From CAVRTM01 sp963724015 (GTDB lineage: Bacteria; Actinomycetota; Actinomycetes; Actinomycetales; Dermatophilaceae), in assembly GCA_963724015.1 (NCBI GenBank), contig CAVRTM010000014.1:310001-374000 (forward strand): a DNA stretch of 64,000 nt, given 5' to 3'. How positions within the stretch are numbered: the first letter of the stretch is position 1; every line of letters starts with the position of its first letter. Shown piece after piece: positions 52,588-62,125 of the stretch. The notes beneath the pieces are model-generated. The model was not told the DNA's origin. It saw only the letters and a program-made list of their open reading frames with translations, and searched no databases. Both the position numbers and the translations under genes were made by a program.

Positions 52588-53821
52588 GTGCGCATCGTCC
52601 TGGGTGTCAGCGGCGGCATCGCCGCCTACAAGGCCTGCCTGCTCCTGCGTCTGATGACCGAGGACGGGCACGACGTCACCGTCGTGCCCACCGAGGCGGC
52701 GCTGAGGTTCGTCGGCGCCCCCACCTGGTCGGCCCTGTCCGGCAAGCCGGTGGCCACCGATGTGTGGACCGACGTCCACGAGGTGCGCCACGTCCGCCTC
52801 GGCCAGCAGGCCGACCTGGTCGTCGTCGCCCCCGCCACGGCCGACCTGCTGGCGCGCGCCGCGCACGGCCTGGCGGGCGACCTGCTGACGACCACGCTGC
52901 TCACCGCCCGCTGCCCCGTGGTGCTCGCCCCGGCGATGCACACCGAGATGTGGGAGCACCCCGCGACCCGCGACAACGTCGAGACGCTGCGCGCGCGGGG
53001 CGTGCACGTCATCGAGCCCGCCTCGGGCCGGCTCACCGGCGCCGACACCGGGCCGGGCCGACTGCCTGAGCCCGAGGACATCTACGCCGTCTGCCGCGGG
53101 CTGCTGTCCGGTGCCGGGCCGACCCTGGCCGGGCGGCGGGTGGTCGTCAGCGCGGGCGGCACCCGCGAGCCGCTGGACCCGGTGCGCTACCTGGGCAACC
53201 GCTCCTCGGGCAAGCAGGGCTACGCGCTGGCTGCGGTGGCCGCGGCCCGCGGAGCCGACGTCACCCTCGTGGCGGCCAACACCTCCCTGCCGGCCCCGGC
53301 GGGCGTGGACGTCGTACCCGTCGGCACGGTCCTGGAGCTGCAGGCGGCCGTGACCGCGGCGGCGAAGGACGCCGACGTCGTGGTCATGGCCGCGGCGCCG
53401 GCCGACTTCCGCCCGGCGCGCTACTCCGAGGCCAAGATCAAGAAGACGTTCAGCCGGTCCCGACCCGGACGCCGACACCAGCGCACCCACCATCGAGCTG
53501 GTGCGCAACCCCGACGTCCTCGCCGGCCTGGTGGCGGCGCGGGGGAGCGGGACGACCCCGGTGATCGTCGGCTTCGCCGCCGAGACCGGCGACGCCACCC
53601 ACACGGTCCTGGACCACGCCCGGGCCAAGCTGGAGCGCAAGGGCTGCGACCTGATCGTGGCCAACGAGGTCGGACCCGGCAAGACGTTCGGCCAGGACAC
53701 GACCACCGTGCACATCCTGCGGCGCGGATCCGAGGCCGTCACGGATGCGGGGCCCGCCTCCAAGGAGGCGGTCGCGGCCACGGTGTGGGACGTCATCGAG
53801 GACGTCCTGCCGCCCCGATAG
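52588..53821 (+). CDS. coaBC: Phosphopantothenoylcysteine decarboxylase / phosphopantothenate-cysteine ligase
   Basis: Bifunctional coenzyme A biosynthesis enzyme. The CoaC (FMN decarboxylase) half has LGVSGGIAAYKACLLLRLM, VRHVRLGQQADLVVVAPATA and LAPAMHTEMWEHPATRDN. The CoaB half has VVVSAGGTREPLDPVRYLGN, RSSGKQGYALA and, near the break, AKIKK, the conserved CTP-binding KxKK. One extra base near 53460 shifts the frame; it resumes at IELVRNPDVLAGLVAARGSG and ends DVIEDVLPPR. The start is GTG 52588. Its TAG stop overlaps the presumed metK -10. Confidence 0.94.
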
Positions 53822-53824
53822 AAT
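53819..53824 (+). promoter_or_regulatory. Putative -10 box of metK
   Basis: TAGAAT overlaps the coaBC stop codon. A weak -35 candidate TCGAGG lies 17 bases upstream, the same as before aspS. No SAM riboswitch fits in the remaining 46 bases before GTG 53871. Confidence 0.45.
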
Positions 53825-53870
53825 CGCCCGAACCGTCAGTCAGCAGCCGCTGCATTAAGGAGCACCGCAC

Positions 53871-55089
<1,219 letters not shown>

Positions 55090-55220
55090 GCCGTCCTCCG
55101 GTGCGGCACGGGCGATGACGCTTCACCGGACTGCCCGGCTGTCCCGCTGCGCCCGGTCGCGCGCCCGCCCTGTGGGCGCCGGGGGCAGCGGCGTCGGTGC
55201 CATGAGATAGACCTTGGAGC

Positions 55221-57428
55221 ATGAGCAGCACGGGTGCCGGCACGGGTGAGCAGCTCTCGCTCGTGCGTGCCTCCACCCGTCGCAGCCGCAGCGCAGCCCC
55301 GGCGGCGGACCTGGCCGCGGTCGACCCCGTCGCTGTCGTCGCGGTCGACGTGGGGCTGGCCCACCTCGACCGCCCGTTCGAGTACTCCGTGCCCGAGACG
55401 CTGGCCGAGGCGGCTGTGCCGGGAGCGCGGGTCAAGGTGCGGTTCGCCGGGCAGGACGTCGACGGGTTCGTGCTCGAGCGCCGGGCCGAGGCCGAGCACG
55501 AGGGCCGGTTGGCGCCGCTGCGGCGGGTCGTCAGCCCCGAGGCGGTCCTCACGCCCGCGCTGCTGGCCCTCTGCCAGGCGGTGGCTGCGCGCTACGCCGG
55601 CACGCTCGGCGACGTGCTGCGGCTGGCGGTCCCGCCCCGGCACGCGGCGGCGGAGAAGGCGCTCGCTGCGGTCCCGGCCGGGCCGCCGCCGATGCCGCCG
55701 CCCGGCCCGTGGACGCGCTACCCGGCCGGGCCGTCGTTCCTGCGCCGGATCGCCACCGGGCAGGCGCCGGCAGCGTCATGGCTGGCGCTTCCGGGGCAGC
55801 ACGCCGACCGGGCCGCCGCCTCTGGCGAGGAGCCGACGGGCGTCGCCGCTTCTGGCGAGGAGCCGACGGGTGCCGCCGCTGCCGGCGCCGACTGGCCGGA
55901 CGCCCTCGCGGTCGCGGCCGGCACCGCGCTCGCGGCGGGACGCGGCGCCCTGATCGTCGTGCCCGACCACCGCGACGTCGACCGGGTCGACGCTGCCCTC
56001 AAGGTGGTCCTCGGCACCGGCCGCCACGTGCGGCTGACCGCCGGGCAGGGGCCCCAGGCCCGCTACACGGCCTGGCTGAAGGTCCTGCGGGGCTCGGTGC
56101 GCTGCGTCGTCGGCACCCGCGCGGCGATGTTCGCGCCCGTCCACGACCTGGGGCTGGTCGCCTGGTGGGACGACGGGGACGACCTGCTCACCGAGCAGCG
56201 CGCGCCCTACCCCCACGTCCGCGAGGTGCTCGCGCTGCGGGCCCGCACCGAGGGCGCCGCCCTGCTCAGCGGCGGCTTCACCCGCACCACGGCGGTCCAG
56301 CGCTGGGTGGACGCCGGCGACGTGCAGCCGGTCGTGGCCGCGCCGGACGCCGTACGCCGTGCCGCGCCCCGGGTGGTCGTGGCCGGCGAGGGCACCGAGG
56401 TCGAGCGGGACGGACCCGCCGCGATGGCGCACCTGCCGTCGGTGGCGTGGCGCACGGCCAAGGCCGCGCTCGAGCGCGGTCCGGTGCTGGTCCAGGTGCC
56501 CCGCCGCGGCTACCTGCCCTCGCTGTCATGCCAGACCTGCCGCGAGCCGGCCCGCTGCCCGCGCTGCTCGGGGCCGCTCGCGCTCACCGCTCCGGGCGCC
56601 CCGCCGTCGTGCCGCTGGTGCGGCACCGCCCCGCAGCAGTACCAGTGCCCACACTGCTCCGGCCGCGGCCTGCGTTCGAGCGTGGTCGGCGCCCGGCGCA
56701 CCGCCGAGGAGCTCGGCCGCGCCTTCGCCGGGGTGCCGGTGCACACCTCCGGCTCCGGCGAGGTGCTCGCAGCGGTCGACGACCGCCCCAGCCTGGTCAT
56801 CGCCACCCCCGGCGCCGAGCCGGTGGCGGAGGGCGGTTACGCCGCGACCCTGCTGCTGGATGCCTGGGCCTCGCTCGACCGGCCGACGCTGGACGCGGCC
56901 GAGGAGTCGCTGCGGCGATGGACGGCCGCGGCGGCGCTGACCCGTGCCGGTGCCGACGGCGGCGTCGTGGTCCTCGCCGGGGCGCCGGCCCACGCGACGC
57001 TCCCCGTCGTCGAGGCCCTCGTCCGCTGGGACCCCGCGTGGTTCGCCGCGCGCGAGCTCGCCGAGCGGGCCGAGCTGTCGCTGCCGCCGACCGTGCGGAT
57101 GGCCCAGCTGGTCGGCAGCCGCCACGCGCTGCAGGACGCCCTCCAGCGCAGCGACCTGCCCGCCGACATCGAGCGCCTCGGGCCGTTGCCGCTCAACCCC
57201 GGCTCGGCTGCCGCTGGACGCGCAGCCGGTGCCGGACGCGGAGCCGGTGCCGGGCGTGGTGCGGGCGCCGGGCAGGGCGAGGACCGGCTGCAGGTCCTGC
57301 TGCGCTCGCCGCTGGAGGAGGGCGCGGTGCTCACGTCCGCCCTGGCCGCGATGCGTGCCGTCCGCAGCGCCCGCAAGGAGCGCGAGGCCGTCACCGTCCG
57401 CGTCGACCCCTCCGACGGCATGGGCTGA
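55221..57428 (+). CDS. priA: Primosomal protein N' (PriA), actinobacterial type without Walker A
   Basis: Replication-restart protein. The N-terminal DNA-binding domain is visible (VDVGLAHLDRPFEYSVPE, VKVRFAGQDVDGFVLERR). Where helicase motif I (GxGKT) should be there is only AGTALAAGRGALIVVPD, and the DEAH box is replaced by WWDDGDD, so helicase activity is probably lost, as noted for actinobacterial PriA. The zinc ligands are kept: CQTCREPARCPRC, CRWC and CPHC (about 56530-56665). Two balancing frameshifts are likely at about 57207 and 57275: between them third-position GC collapses in the open frame but is high in the +1 frame. A 30-bp repeat lies at 55815-55874. Confidence 0.92.
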   Translation: MSSTGAGTGEQLSLVRASTRRSRSAAPAADLAAVDPVAVVAVDVGLAHLDRPFEYSVPETLAEAAVPGARVKVRFAGQDVDGFVLERRAEAEHEGRLAPLRRVVSPEAVLTPALLALCQAVAARYAGTLGDVLRLAVPPRHAAAEKALAAVPAGPPPMPPPGPWTRYPAGPSFLRRIATGQAPAASWLALPGQHADRAAASGEEPTGVAASGEEPTGAAAAGADWPDALAVAAGTALAAGRGALIVVPDHRDVDRVDAALKVVLGTGRHVRLTAGQGPQARYTAWLKVLRGSVRCVVGTRAAMFAPVHDLGLVAWWDDGDDLLTEQRAPYPHVREVLALRARTEGAALLSGGFTRTTAVQRWVDAGDVQPVVAAPDAVRRAAPRVVVAGEGTEVERDGPAAMAHLPSVAWRTAKAALERGPVLVQVPRRGYLPSLSCQTCREPARCPRCSGPLALTAPGAPPSCRWCGTAPQQYQCPHCSGRGLRSSVVGARRTAEELGRAFAGVPVHTSGSGEVLAAVDDRPSLVIATPGAEPVAEGGYAATLLLDAWASLDRPTLDAAEESLRRWTAAAALTRAGADGGVVVLAGAPAHATLPVVEALVRWDPAWFAARELAERAELSLPPTVRMAQLVGSRHALQDALQRSDLPADIERLGPLPLNPGSAAAGRAAGAGRGAGAGRGAGAGQGEDRLQVLLRSPLEEGAVLTSALAAMRAVRSARKEREAVTVRVDPSDGMG
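55815..55874 (+). repeat. Two-copy 30-bp in-frame repeat in priA
   Basis: Two near-identical 30-base units encode AASGEEPTG plus one variable residue. They lie in the linker before the degenerate ATPase domain, a region that is poorly conserved in PriA. Confidence 0.85.
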
Positions 57429-57456
57429 GCCGCGGGGCCGCCGGGACCAACAGCCG

Positions 57457-58707
57457 TCAGGCGGTGATCGTCCCCTTCTCGAAGCGTCCCCGTTGCCGGC
57501 CGTCGGGCAGGACCTTCACGTCCCCGGTCGGGTATCCCCACCGGCCGGTCTCGGCACCGTCGTGCAGCCAGCGCTGCAGGACCCGGCCGGTCACCGCGTG
57601 GGCCGGCCTGCCGGCAAGGGCCCACAGCTGTCCGCCGGTGAACGTCTGCCCCCGGCCGCGGTGGTCCCGGCCCCGCCGGCCGTCGTGCACGGGGTAGCCG
57701 AGCCGTCCGTGCTCCCGGTGCAGCGCGACCCACTTGACCCAGATCACGCCGTACACGGCGCTGGTGGTGGTCGCGGGGCTGTCGCAGACGACCCCGCGCT
57801 GGAAGTTCTGGCTCCACCGCTTCCGGTCGGCCGAGACCGAGCGCTCGCTGGTCGGGTAGCCGAGCGGCCCGCGCGGGCCGCCGGCGCGGCGCCAGGTGGA
57901 GCGCGCCGCGCCGGAGATCGCCCGTGCACCCGTGGTCCGGGTCCAGTAGATCGACCCGCCGCGGTAGTCGACGTAGCGGCCGTGACCGTCCCCGACCGAC
58001 CGCTCGGGCCCGAGCGAGGCGCCGAGGTACGAGCCGTTGGCGCCCAGCGCGTCGTACCGGGTGAGGATCGCGCCGCAGCCCTGCAGGCAAGGCGCGCTCT
58101 GCTCCCCGGTCGCGTTGTCCACCAGCGCGGTCGTCGAGCAGCTGTCCCACCGGTACGGCGGGACGCAGCTCGCGACGCGGCAGGCCACGCCGCCGCTGCA
58201 GCGGACGTGGGTGTTGCACTGGCCGTAGCGGAAGGCGTTGCAGCAGTGCCGGCGCTGGTCACAGGTCCGGGTCGACCCGCTGCCGCAGGAGCAGTTCCAG
58301 CACGTCCGGTCGCAGATGTGGTCATCGGCGCAGCCGGTGGCGCACGAGACGCACCTGGCGTTGCAGTCGATGAAGTACCGGTAGCCCCCGCAGCACCACG
58401 AGGAGCCGGCCGCCTTCCACCAGCCCGCGGTGAATGTGCCCGGCGGGCAGGCGTTGACCCCGCGGTTGACGGTGCAGCAGAGAACGCTGTAGCCGTTGGC
58501 GGCCGTGTTGGCGGGGCCGCAGATCGTCGAGTACGCCCGCCGGGGGGTCAGCACGTAGCCCTTCGGGTCGACCACGAGCGCCGACCCGACGACGGCCGTC
58601 CGGGCGAGGAACCCGCGCCGGCTGAGGGTGCCCAGGCGCCGGGCGATGCGCTCGACGAGCCGCGCGCTCGGCCCCGCGTCGGTCGTGACCCGCTCCAGCG
58701 CCCTCAT
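57457..58707 (-). CDS. Tat-exported Cys-rich protein, methylamine dehydrogenase light chain-like, fused to LGFP repeats
   Basis: Intact 416-residue protein. A twin-arginine signal, SRRGFLARTAVVGSALVV (Arg30-Arg31), directs folded export. Residues 63-211 hold 24 cysteines, including a CPPGT motif (87-91) followed by WW (96-97), then WCC (104-106), YFIDCNARCVSC and FRYGQC. This pattern resembles the disulfide-rich light chain of methylamine dehydrogenase, where CPPGT precedes one tryptophan of the TTQ cofactor; Trp187 in YRWDSC could correspond to the second. From about residue 217 there are three to four LGFP-type repeats (SIYWTRTTGARAISG, GPLGYPTSERS, GRLGYPV, GRWGYPTGDV), a module found in cell-wall proteins. 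It is last in the operon, overlapping the preceding gene by 4 bases. Homology to the light chain is inferred from motifs. Confidence 0.72.
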   Translation of the reverse strand: MRALERVTTDAGPSARLVERIARRLGTLSRRGFLARTAVVGSALVVDPKGYVLTPRRAYSTICGPANTAANGYSVLCCTVNRGVNACPPGTFTAGWWKAAGSSWCCGGYRYFIDCNARCVSCATGCADDHICDRTCWNCSCGSGSTRTCDQRRHCCNAFRYGQCNTHVRCSGGVACRVASCVPPYRWDSCSTTALVDNATGEQSAPCLQGCGAILTRYDALGANGSYLGASLGPERSVGDGHGRYVDYRGGSIYWTRTTGARAISGAARSTWRRAGGPRGPLGYPTSERSVSADRKRWSQNFQRGVVCDSPATTTSAVYGVIWVKWVALHREHGRLGYPVHDGRRGRDHRGRGQTFTGGQLWALAGRPAHAVTGRVLQRWLHDGAETGRWGYPTGDVKVLPDGRQRGRFEKGTITA

Positions 58708-59180
58708 GGCATCGGTCCTCTCGTGAGCATCGTGGCCCGGTCGGTGACGGCGAAGCCGCCGACCACCTGCGCTGCCCGCGGCACCAGCGCCATCCGGCGT
58801 GCGTGGCTGCCGAGGACCACGAACAGGCAGAAGGCCCGGTCGCCGTCGGTGAAGAAGTGCTGGGCCCCGCTACGGCCGGGTACGACGCGTGGCAACCGGT
58901 CCGGTCCGAACTGCGAGGGGGCGAGGCGCGGCATGCCGAGCGGCGCGAACAGGCCCTGGCCCGCCAGCTCCGAACCGAGCTCGACCAGGGCGACGAACAC
59001 GTCCTCGGGGCCGAGCACCTCCACCACGCCGCCGCCGAGGTCGCCGCGCTCGGCCGGCAACGGGCGGGTGCAGGCGTGCACGACCGGGTGGGTGTCCTCC
59101 CCGGCGCCGGCGTCACGGCGGTAGATCCTCGTGTCCCAGCCGGGACGGTCGGGTGCCTCGAGCCCGAACCTGGCGACCAT
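58704..59180 (-). CDS. Conserved-looking protein of unknown function in the mau-like operon
   Basis: 158 residues with no signal peptide or membrane segment, so probably cytoplasmic unless exported with a partner. Notable stretches are DRPGWDTRIYRRDAG, VVHACTRPLPAERGDLGGGV, VLGPEDVFVALVEL, GMPRLAPSQFGPDRLPRVVP and GAQHFFTDGDRAFCLFVVLG. Only two cysteines are present. I do not recognise a known fold or family name. It begins 4 bases after the membrane-protein gene and overlaps the Cys-rich gene by 4 bases, so it is strictly co-expressed with that system and could be a chaperone or maturation factor for it. Confidence 0.75.
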   Translation of the reverse strand: MVARFGLEAPDRPGWDTRIYRRDAGAGEDTHPVVHACTRPLPAERGDLGGGVVEVLGPEDVFVALVELGSELAGQGLFAPLGMPRLAPSQFGPDRLPRVVPGRSGAQHFFTDGDRAFCLFVVLGSHARRMALVPRAAQVVGGFAVTDRATMLTRGPMP

Positions 59181-59184
59181 GGCC

Positions 59185-59877
59185 TCAGCTCCTCCCGACG
59201 GCCGCGGCGACCAGCGCCGCGGCTCCCGTGACCAGCGCGGCCCGCGCCAGCCGCTCGGCGCTCGGCGCCCAGCGCTCCAGCCGGTGGAACACGCGGTGCA
59301 GCGCCGTGCGGTCATGCGTGCCGGCGAGGCCGAGGACGGGCAGGGCGCGCACCAGGCCGAACAGGACGCCCAGCGCCAGCCCCACCGGCGGGCTGCCGGA
59401 CAGGGCGCACAGCAGCACGGTGGCGTAGACGGTGGCGCTGGTCACGATGGTGACGACGCCCAGGCCGAGCTGCACGCCGAAGCCGGCGCCGTAGACCCAG
59501 CCGCGGTAGCGCCCGAGCCAGGCCTCGTCCACCTGGCGGCGCCACGTCGGGAGCCGCAGCCCGGCCACCCGCGAGTCGAGGGGCAGCCCGGCCAGGAGCA
59601 GCGCCGCGACGAGGATGGCGGCTACCGGGGAGCCCCGCCACGACTCCGGCAGCAGCCCGCCCAGCGCGGCCGCAACCACGCCGACGGTGGCCCCACCCAG
59701 GACCGACCCGATGACGTACGCCGTCACGGTCACCCCCCAGCGTGAGGATCGGGCCCGCTCGCCGAGCGGGCTGATGCTGGCCAGCATCGACTCGCCTCAA
59801 GGGGACCAGGTCGAGCGCACGGCCGCGACCGCCGCCATGGGCAGCCCCACCACGAGCGAGACCGGTGCGGGGTTCAT
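59185..59877 (-). CDS. Membrane protein with in-frame UGA at a redox-motif position (MauF/CcdA-like role)
   Basis: ATG 59877 overlaps the mauD stop by 4 bases. The reading frame gives MNPAPVSLVVGLPMAAVAAV and RSTWSP, then TGA (59797-59799), then GESMLASISPLGERARSS and several membrane helices (VTVTAYVIGSVLGGATVGVV, VAAILVAALLLAGLP, AGFGVQLGLGVVTIVTSATV, VYATVLLCALSG). Third-position GC is high and in the same phase on both sides of the TGA, so the whole 230 codons look coding. WSP-x-G resembles the SPC motif of CcdA/DsbD-type thiol transporters, which puts the UGA where a cysteine is expected. It may encode selenocysteine, or be a base error. If the UGA really terminates, translation could restart at ATG 59787. 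Confidence 0.7.
59754..59772 (-). promoter_or_regulatory. Hairpin downstream of the UGA, SECIS-like in position
   Basis: On the minus strand cccgctc, loop ggc, gagcggg form a perfect 7-bp stem, extendable by a G-C and a G-T pair. The loop lies 34-36 bases after the UGA and begins with G, which fits the loose spacing and loop rules for bacterial selenocysteine insertion elements. GC-rich DNA forms such stems easily. Confidence 0.4.
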
Positions 59878-60716
59878 CGACCGGTGGGCCCGGTCCGGTC
59901 CTCCGGGCGCAGCGTGGGCTCGGGCGGGTCCGGCGGCTCGTAGAGGCTGGGGTGCCCCGGGTGGATCCCGGCGCCGAGCAGCTCACGGTCGATGGCGGCG
60001 AGGTCGTCGCGCCCCGGGCCGTTGCCGTTGCCGCCGGCCCGGGCGCGGTCGTCGCGGGCCGCCGCGGCGTCGTCCAACGCCTGGCCCATCAGGTCGCGGA
60101 CCTGGGCCCACGTGGTCGAGGAGCCCTCGCCGGTGACGACGCCGTCCTCGACGTACACGAAGTAGGGCGAGCCCGGCACGCCGTAGTCGGTCCACGCGCC
60201 GGAGGACCGCACCACCTCCAGCCGGGGGCCCGCGAGCTGGCGCAGCCGGGAGACGCTCTCCTGCTCCGGCCCCTGTGTAACGGCCACGACCCGCGCCCCG
60301 CCCGGCACGTCGACGGCCCCGCTGGAGAGCTCGGACCAGAAGGTCCGGCACACGCTGCACCCGCTGGACAGGAACGCCAGCAGGATCCGCCGCCCCTCGT
60401 CGACCGCCACGTGCACGGGCGCGCCGTCCAGCGTGGTCCCGGTCAGCGCCGCGGCGCGAGTGGTCGCCGGCCGGGCCGGCGGCATGACACCGGGCTCGAG
60501 CTCCACCGGCACCGGCCCGGTCGTGCCGGACGCCGTGCCGGACGCCGTGCTGGACGCGCTGCCGGGCGCCGGGGCGGACGCCGCCTCCTCCAGCTCCAGC
60601 CCGGCCCCGAGCTCGTGGAGGGCGCGCAGGATCAGCGCGTGGCTGCGCAGCAGGCCCAGGACGAGCACGGCGAGCAGCGCGACGGCCACGCCCTCGGCGA
60701 CGACGACGGCGAGCAT
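59874..60716 (-). CDS. mauD: MauD-like thioredoxin-fold membrane protein
   Basis: Intact 280-residue protein. It has an N-terminal membrane helix (MLAVVVAEGVAVALLAVLVL), a Ser/Ala/Gly-rich linker with 12-bp repeats, and a TlpA/thioredoxin domain with the redox motif SGCSVCRTFW (Cys120, Cys123) preceded by RRILLAFLSS and followed by a cis-Pro-type VPGSPYFVYVEDGVV. MauD of methylotrophs has this layout and, with MauE, is needed for the disulfides of the methylamine dehydrogenase light chain. It begins 4 bases after mauE and overlaps the next gene by 4 bases. The C-terminal 50 residues are acidic and Pro/Gly-rich and look unstructured. Confidence 0.85.
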   Translation of the reverse strand: MLAVVVAEGVAVALLAVLVLGLLRSHALILRALHELGAGLELEEAASAPAPGSASSTASGTASGTTGPVPVELEPGVMPPARPATTRAAALTGTTLDGAPVHVAVDEGRRILLAFLSSGCSVCRTFWSELSSGAVDVPGGARVVAVTQGPEQESVSRLRQLAGPRLEVVRSSGAWTDYGVPGSPYFVYVEDGVVTGEGSSTTWAQVRDLMGQALDDAAAARDDRARAGGNGNGPGRDDLAAIDRELLGAGIHPGHPSLYEPPDPPEPTLRPEDRTGPTGR

Positions 60717-60720
60717 GGAG

Positions 60721-61255
60721 TCACCCCTTCGGCAGGCCGCGGACGGCGGCGGCGGTCGTGGTCGGCAGCACGGCAAGGACGAGGTAGGCGAGGGCGCCCA
60801 GCAGCGCCGCGAACCCGGCGAGGGCGGCGGTCGACGCCGGCGCGGCTCCGCTCCACACCCCCGTCTCCGGTGGGAAGACGGCGAGCGCGGCCGCCGTCGC
60901 GGTCGCGCCGCCGGTGAGGACCAGGTGGGCCCTGGTCGCAGGCGTGTCGGGACGACCGAAGCAGCCACACGACGCGAGGACCCCGCCGCGGCGCAGGGTC
61001 AGCGCGACGAAGGCGGTGAACCCTGCGTAGGCCACGGCGACGAGCGCGGCTGTTCCCCGCCCGGGTGCGACCACCGCTGCGACGCCGAGGGCCACCTCGG
61101 CCACGGCCAGCGGCCCGCACCAGCGGACCGGAGGCGGGCAGGCCGGTCGTGCGCACGGCGCGGACGAGGGGGAGCGGGTCGCGCAGCTTGGGCAGGCCGG
61201 CGACGACGAGGAGACCGCCGGCCGCGAGGAACGGGCCGGCGAGCAGATCCCACAT
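60721..61255 (-). CDS. mauE: MauE/DoxX-like redox membrane protein
   Basis: About 178 residues, four predicted helices. It begins MWDLLAGPFLAAGGLLVVAG with LPKLRDP, and has LAVAEVALGVAAVVAPGRGT and the MauE-type redox motif ASCGCFGRPDTP after the third helix. A single extra G near 61125 (cggGccgctg) breaks the frame between LVR and LAVAEV. MauE-type proteins probably pass electrons across the membrane, here to MauD. It is the first gene of the operon; its promoter must lie in 61256-61443, shared with the divergent HAD gene. Confidence 0.85.
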
Positions 61256-61430
61256 GCACAGGAAGGTACCGCCGGGAGAGGCTCCCGAGAAGGCTCCGCG
61301 GCGGTCCGACCGGCTCGGCACCCGGGCGTCGCGGCGTCGCCGTACCGGCACCATCCTCCCGCTGGCGGTGCTCCGCCCCTACCCGGCCGGGGCGGTTCAG
61401 GGCTGTCCGCGCGCTGTCGGGGGCGCTGGC

Positions 61431-61436
61431 TACAGT
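61431..61436 (+). promoter_or_regulatory. Putative -10 box of the HAD hydrolase gene
   Basis: TACAGT ends 7 bases before ATG 61444, so the transcript is probably leaderless. The 188-base divergent region holds no other gene. Confidence 0.45.
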
Positions 61437-61443
61437 GCTGGCC

Positions 61444-62122
61444 ATGGCCAGTCCCGCGCAGCCCGACGACCTCCAGCCCAGCCCCGTCGACGCCGTGGTG
61501 TTCGACCTGGGCAACGTGCTCATCCGCTGGGACCCGCACGCGGCGATCGCCCCGGCGGTGGGCCCGGAGGAGGCCACCCGCTTCCTGGCCGACGAGGCGT
61601 TCGCCTTCCCGGAGTGGAACCACGCGCAGGACGCCGGCCGCGACTGGCAGGAGGCCGAGGACGCCGCGGTCGCCGCGCACCCCCACTGGGAGCCGGCCAT
61701 CCGCGGCTACCGGCAGAACTTCCCGGCCTCCCTGACCGGCCAGATCGACGACACGGTGGCCCTGCTCGAGGAGCTGCACGCCGCCGGGGTGCGCCTCTAC
61801 GCCCTGACCAACTGGTCCGCGGAGCTGTTCCCCGCGGCGCTCGACCGGTTCGGCTTCCTCGACCTGTTCGAGGACATCATCGTCTCGGGGGAGGAGGCGG
61901 TGGCCAAGCCCGACCCCGAGATCTTCGAGGTCCTCGAGGACCGCATCGGGCACGCCCTGGACGACTGCGTCTTCATCGACGACAGCCCCCGCAACGTCGA
62001 GGCCGCGGCGGCCGCCGGCATGGACGCCATCCACTTCACCGACACCGGGCACCTGCGCGAGGACCTGCGCGTGCGCGGGCTGCCCGTGGCGCCGGTCCGG
62101 CCCGGCAGCGGCCCCCGCATAG
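61444..62122 (+). CDS. HAD-superfamily hydrolase
   Basis: Haloacid dehalogenase-type phosphatase of about 225 residues. Motif I is AVVFDLGNVLIRWDP (nucleophile Asp), motif II LYALTNWSAELFP, motif III KPDPEIFEVLEDR and motif IV DDCVFIDDSPRNVEAAAAAG. The WDPHAA and QxxxxRDWQEAED stretches place it with HAD-IA hydrolases such as YihX. The frame as read stays open into def, but third-position GC falls after about 62115 and a +1 shift there gives TAG at 62120-62122, so I place the end there. Substrate unknown. Confidence 0.85.
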
Positions 62123-62125
62123 ACT
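62120..62125 (+). promoter_or_regulatory. Putative -10 box of def
   Basis: TAGACT lies 40 bases before the GTG start of def and overlaps the presumed HAD stop. Confidence 0.4.

Noticed and set aside
53822..53870. SAM riboswitch before metK
   Set aside because: Only about 49 bases separate coaBC from metK and they lack conserved riboswitch elements.
57457..58707. Cys-rich protein as a metallothionein or EGF-like protein
   Set aside because: The Tat signal, the MauE/MauD partners and the CPPGT-Trp spacing fit a disulfide-rich exported protein better than a cytoplasmic metal-binding protein; EGF spacing is absent.
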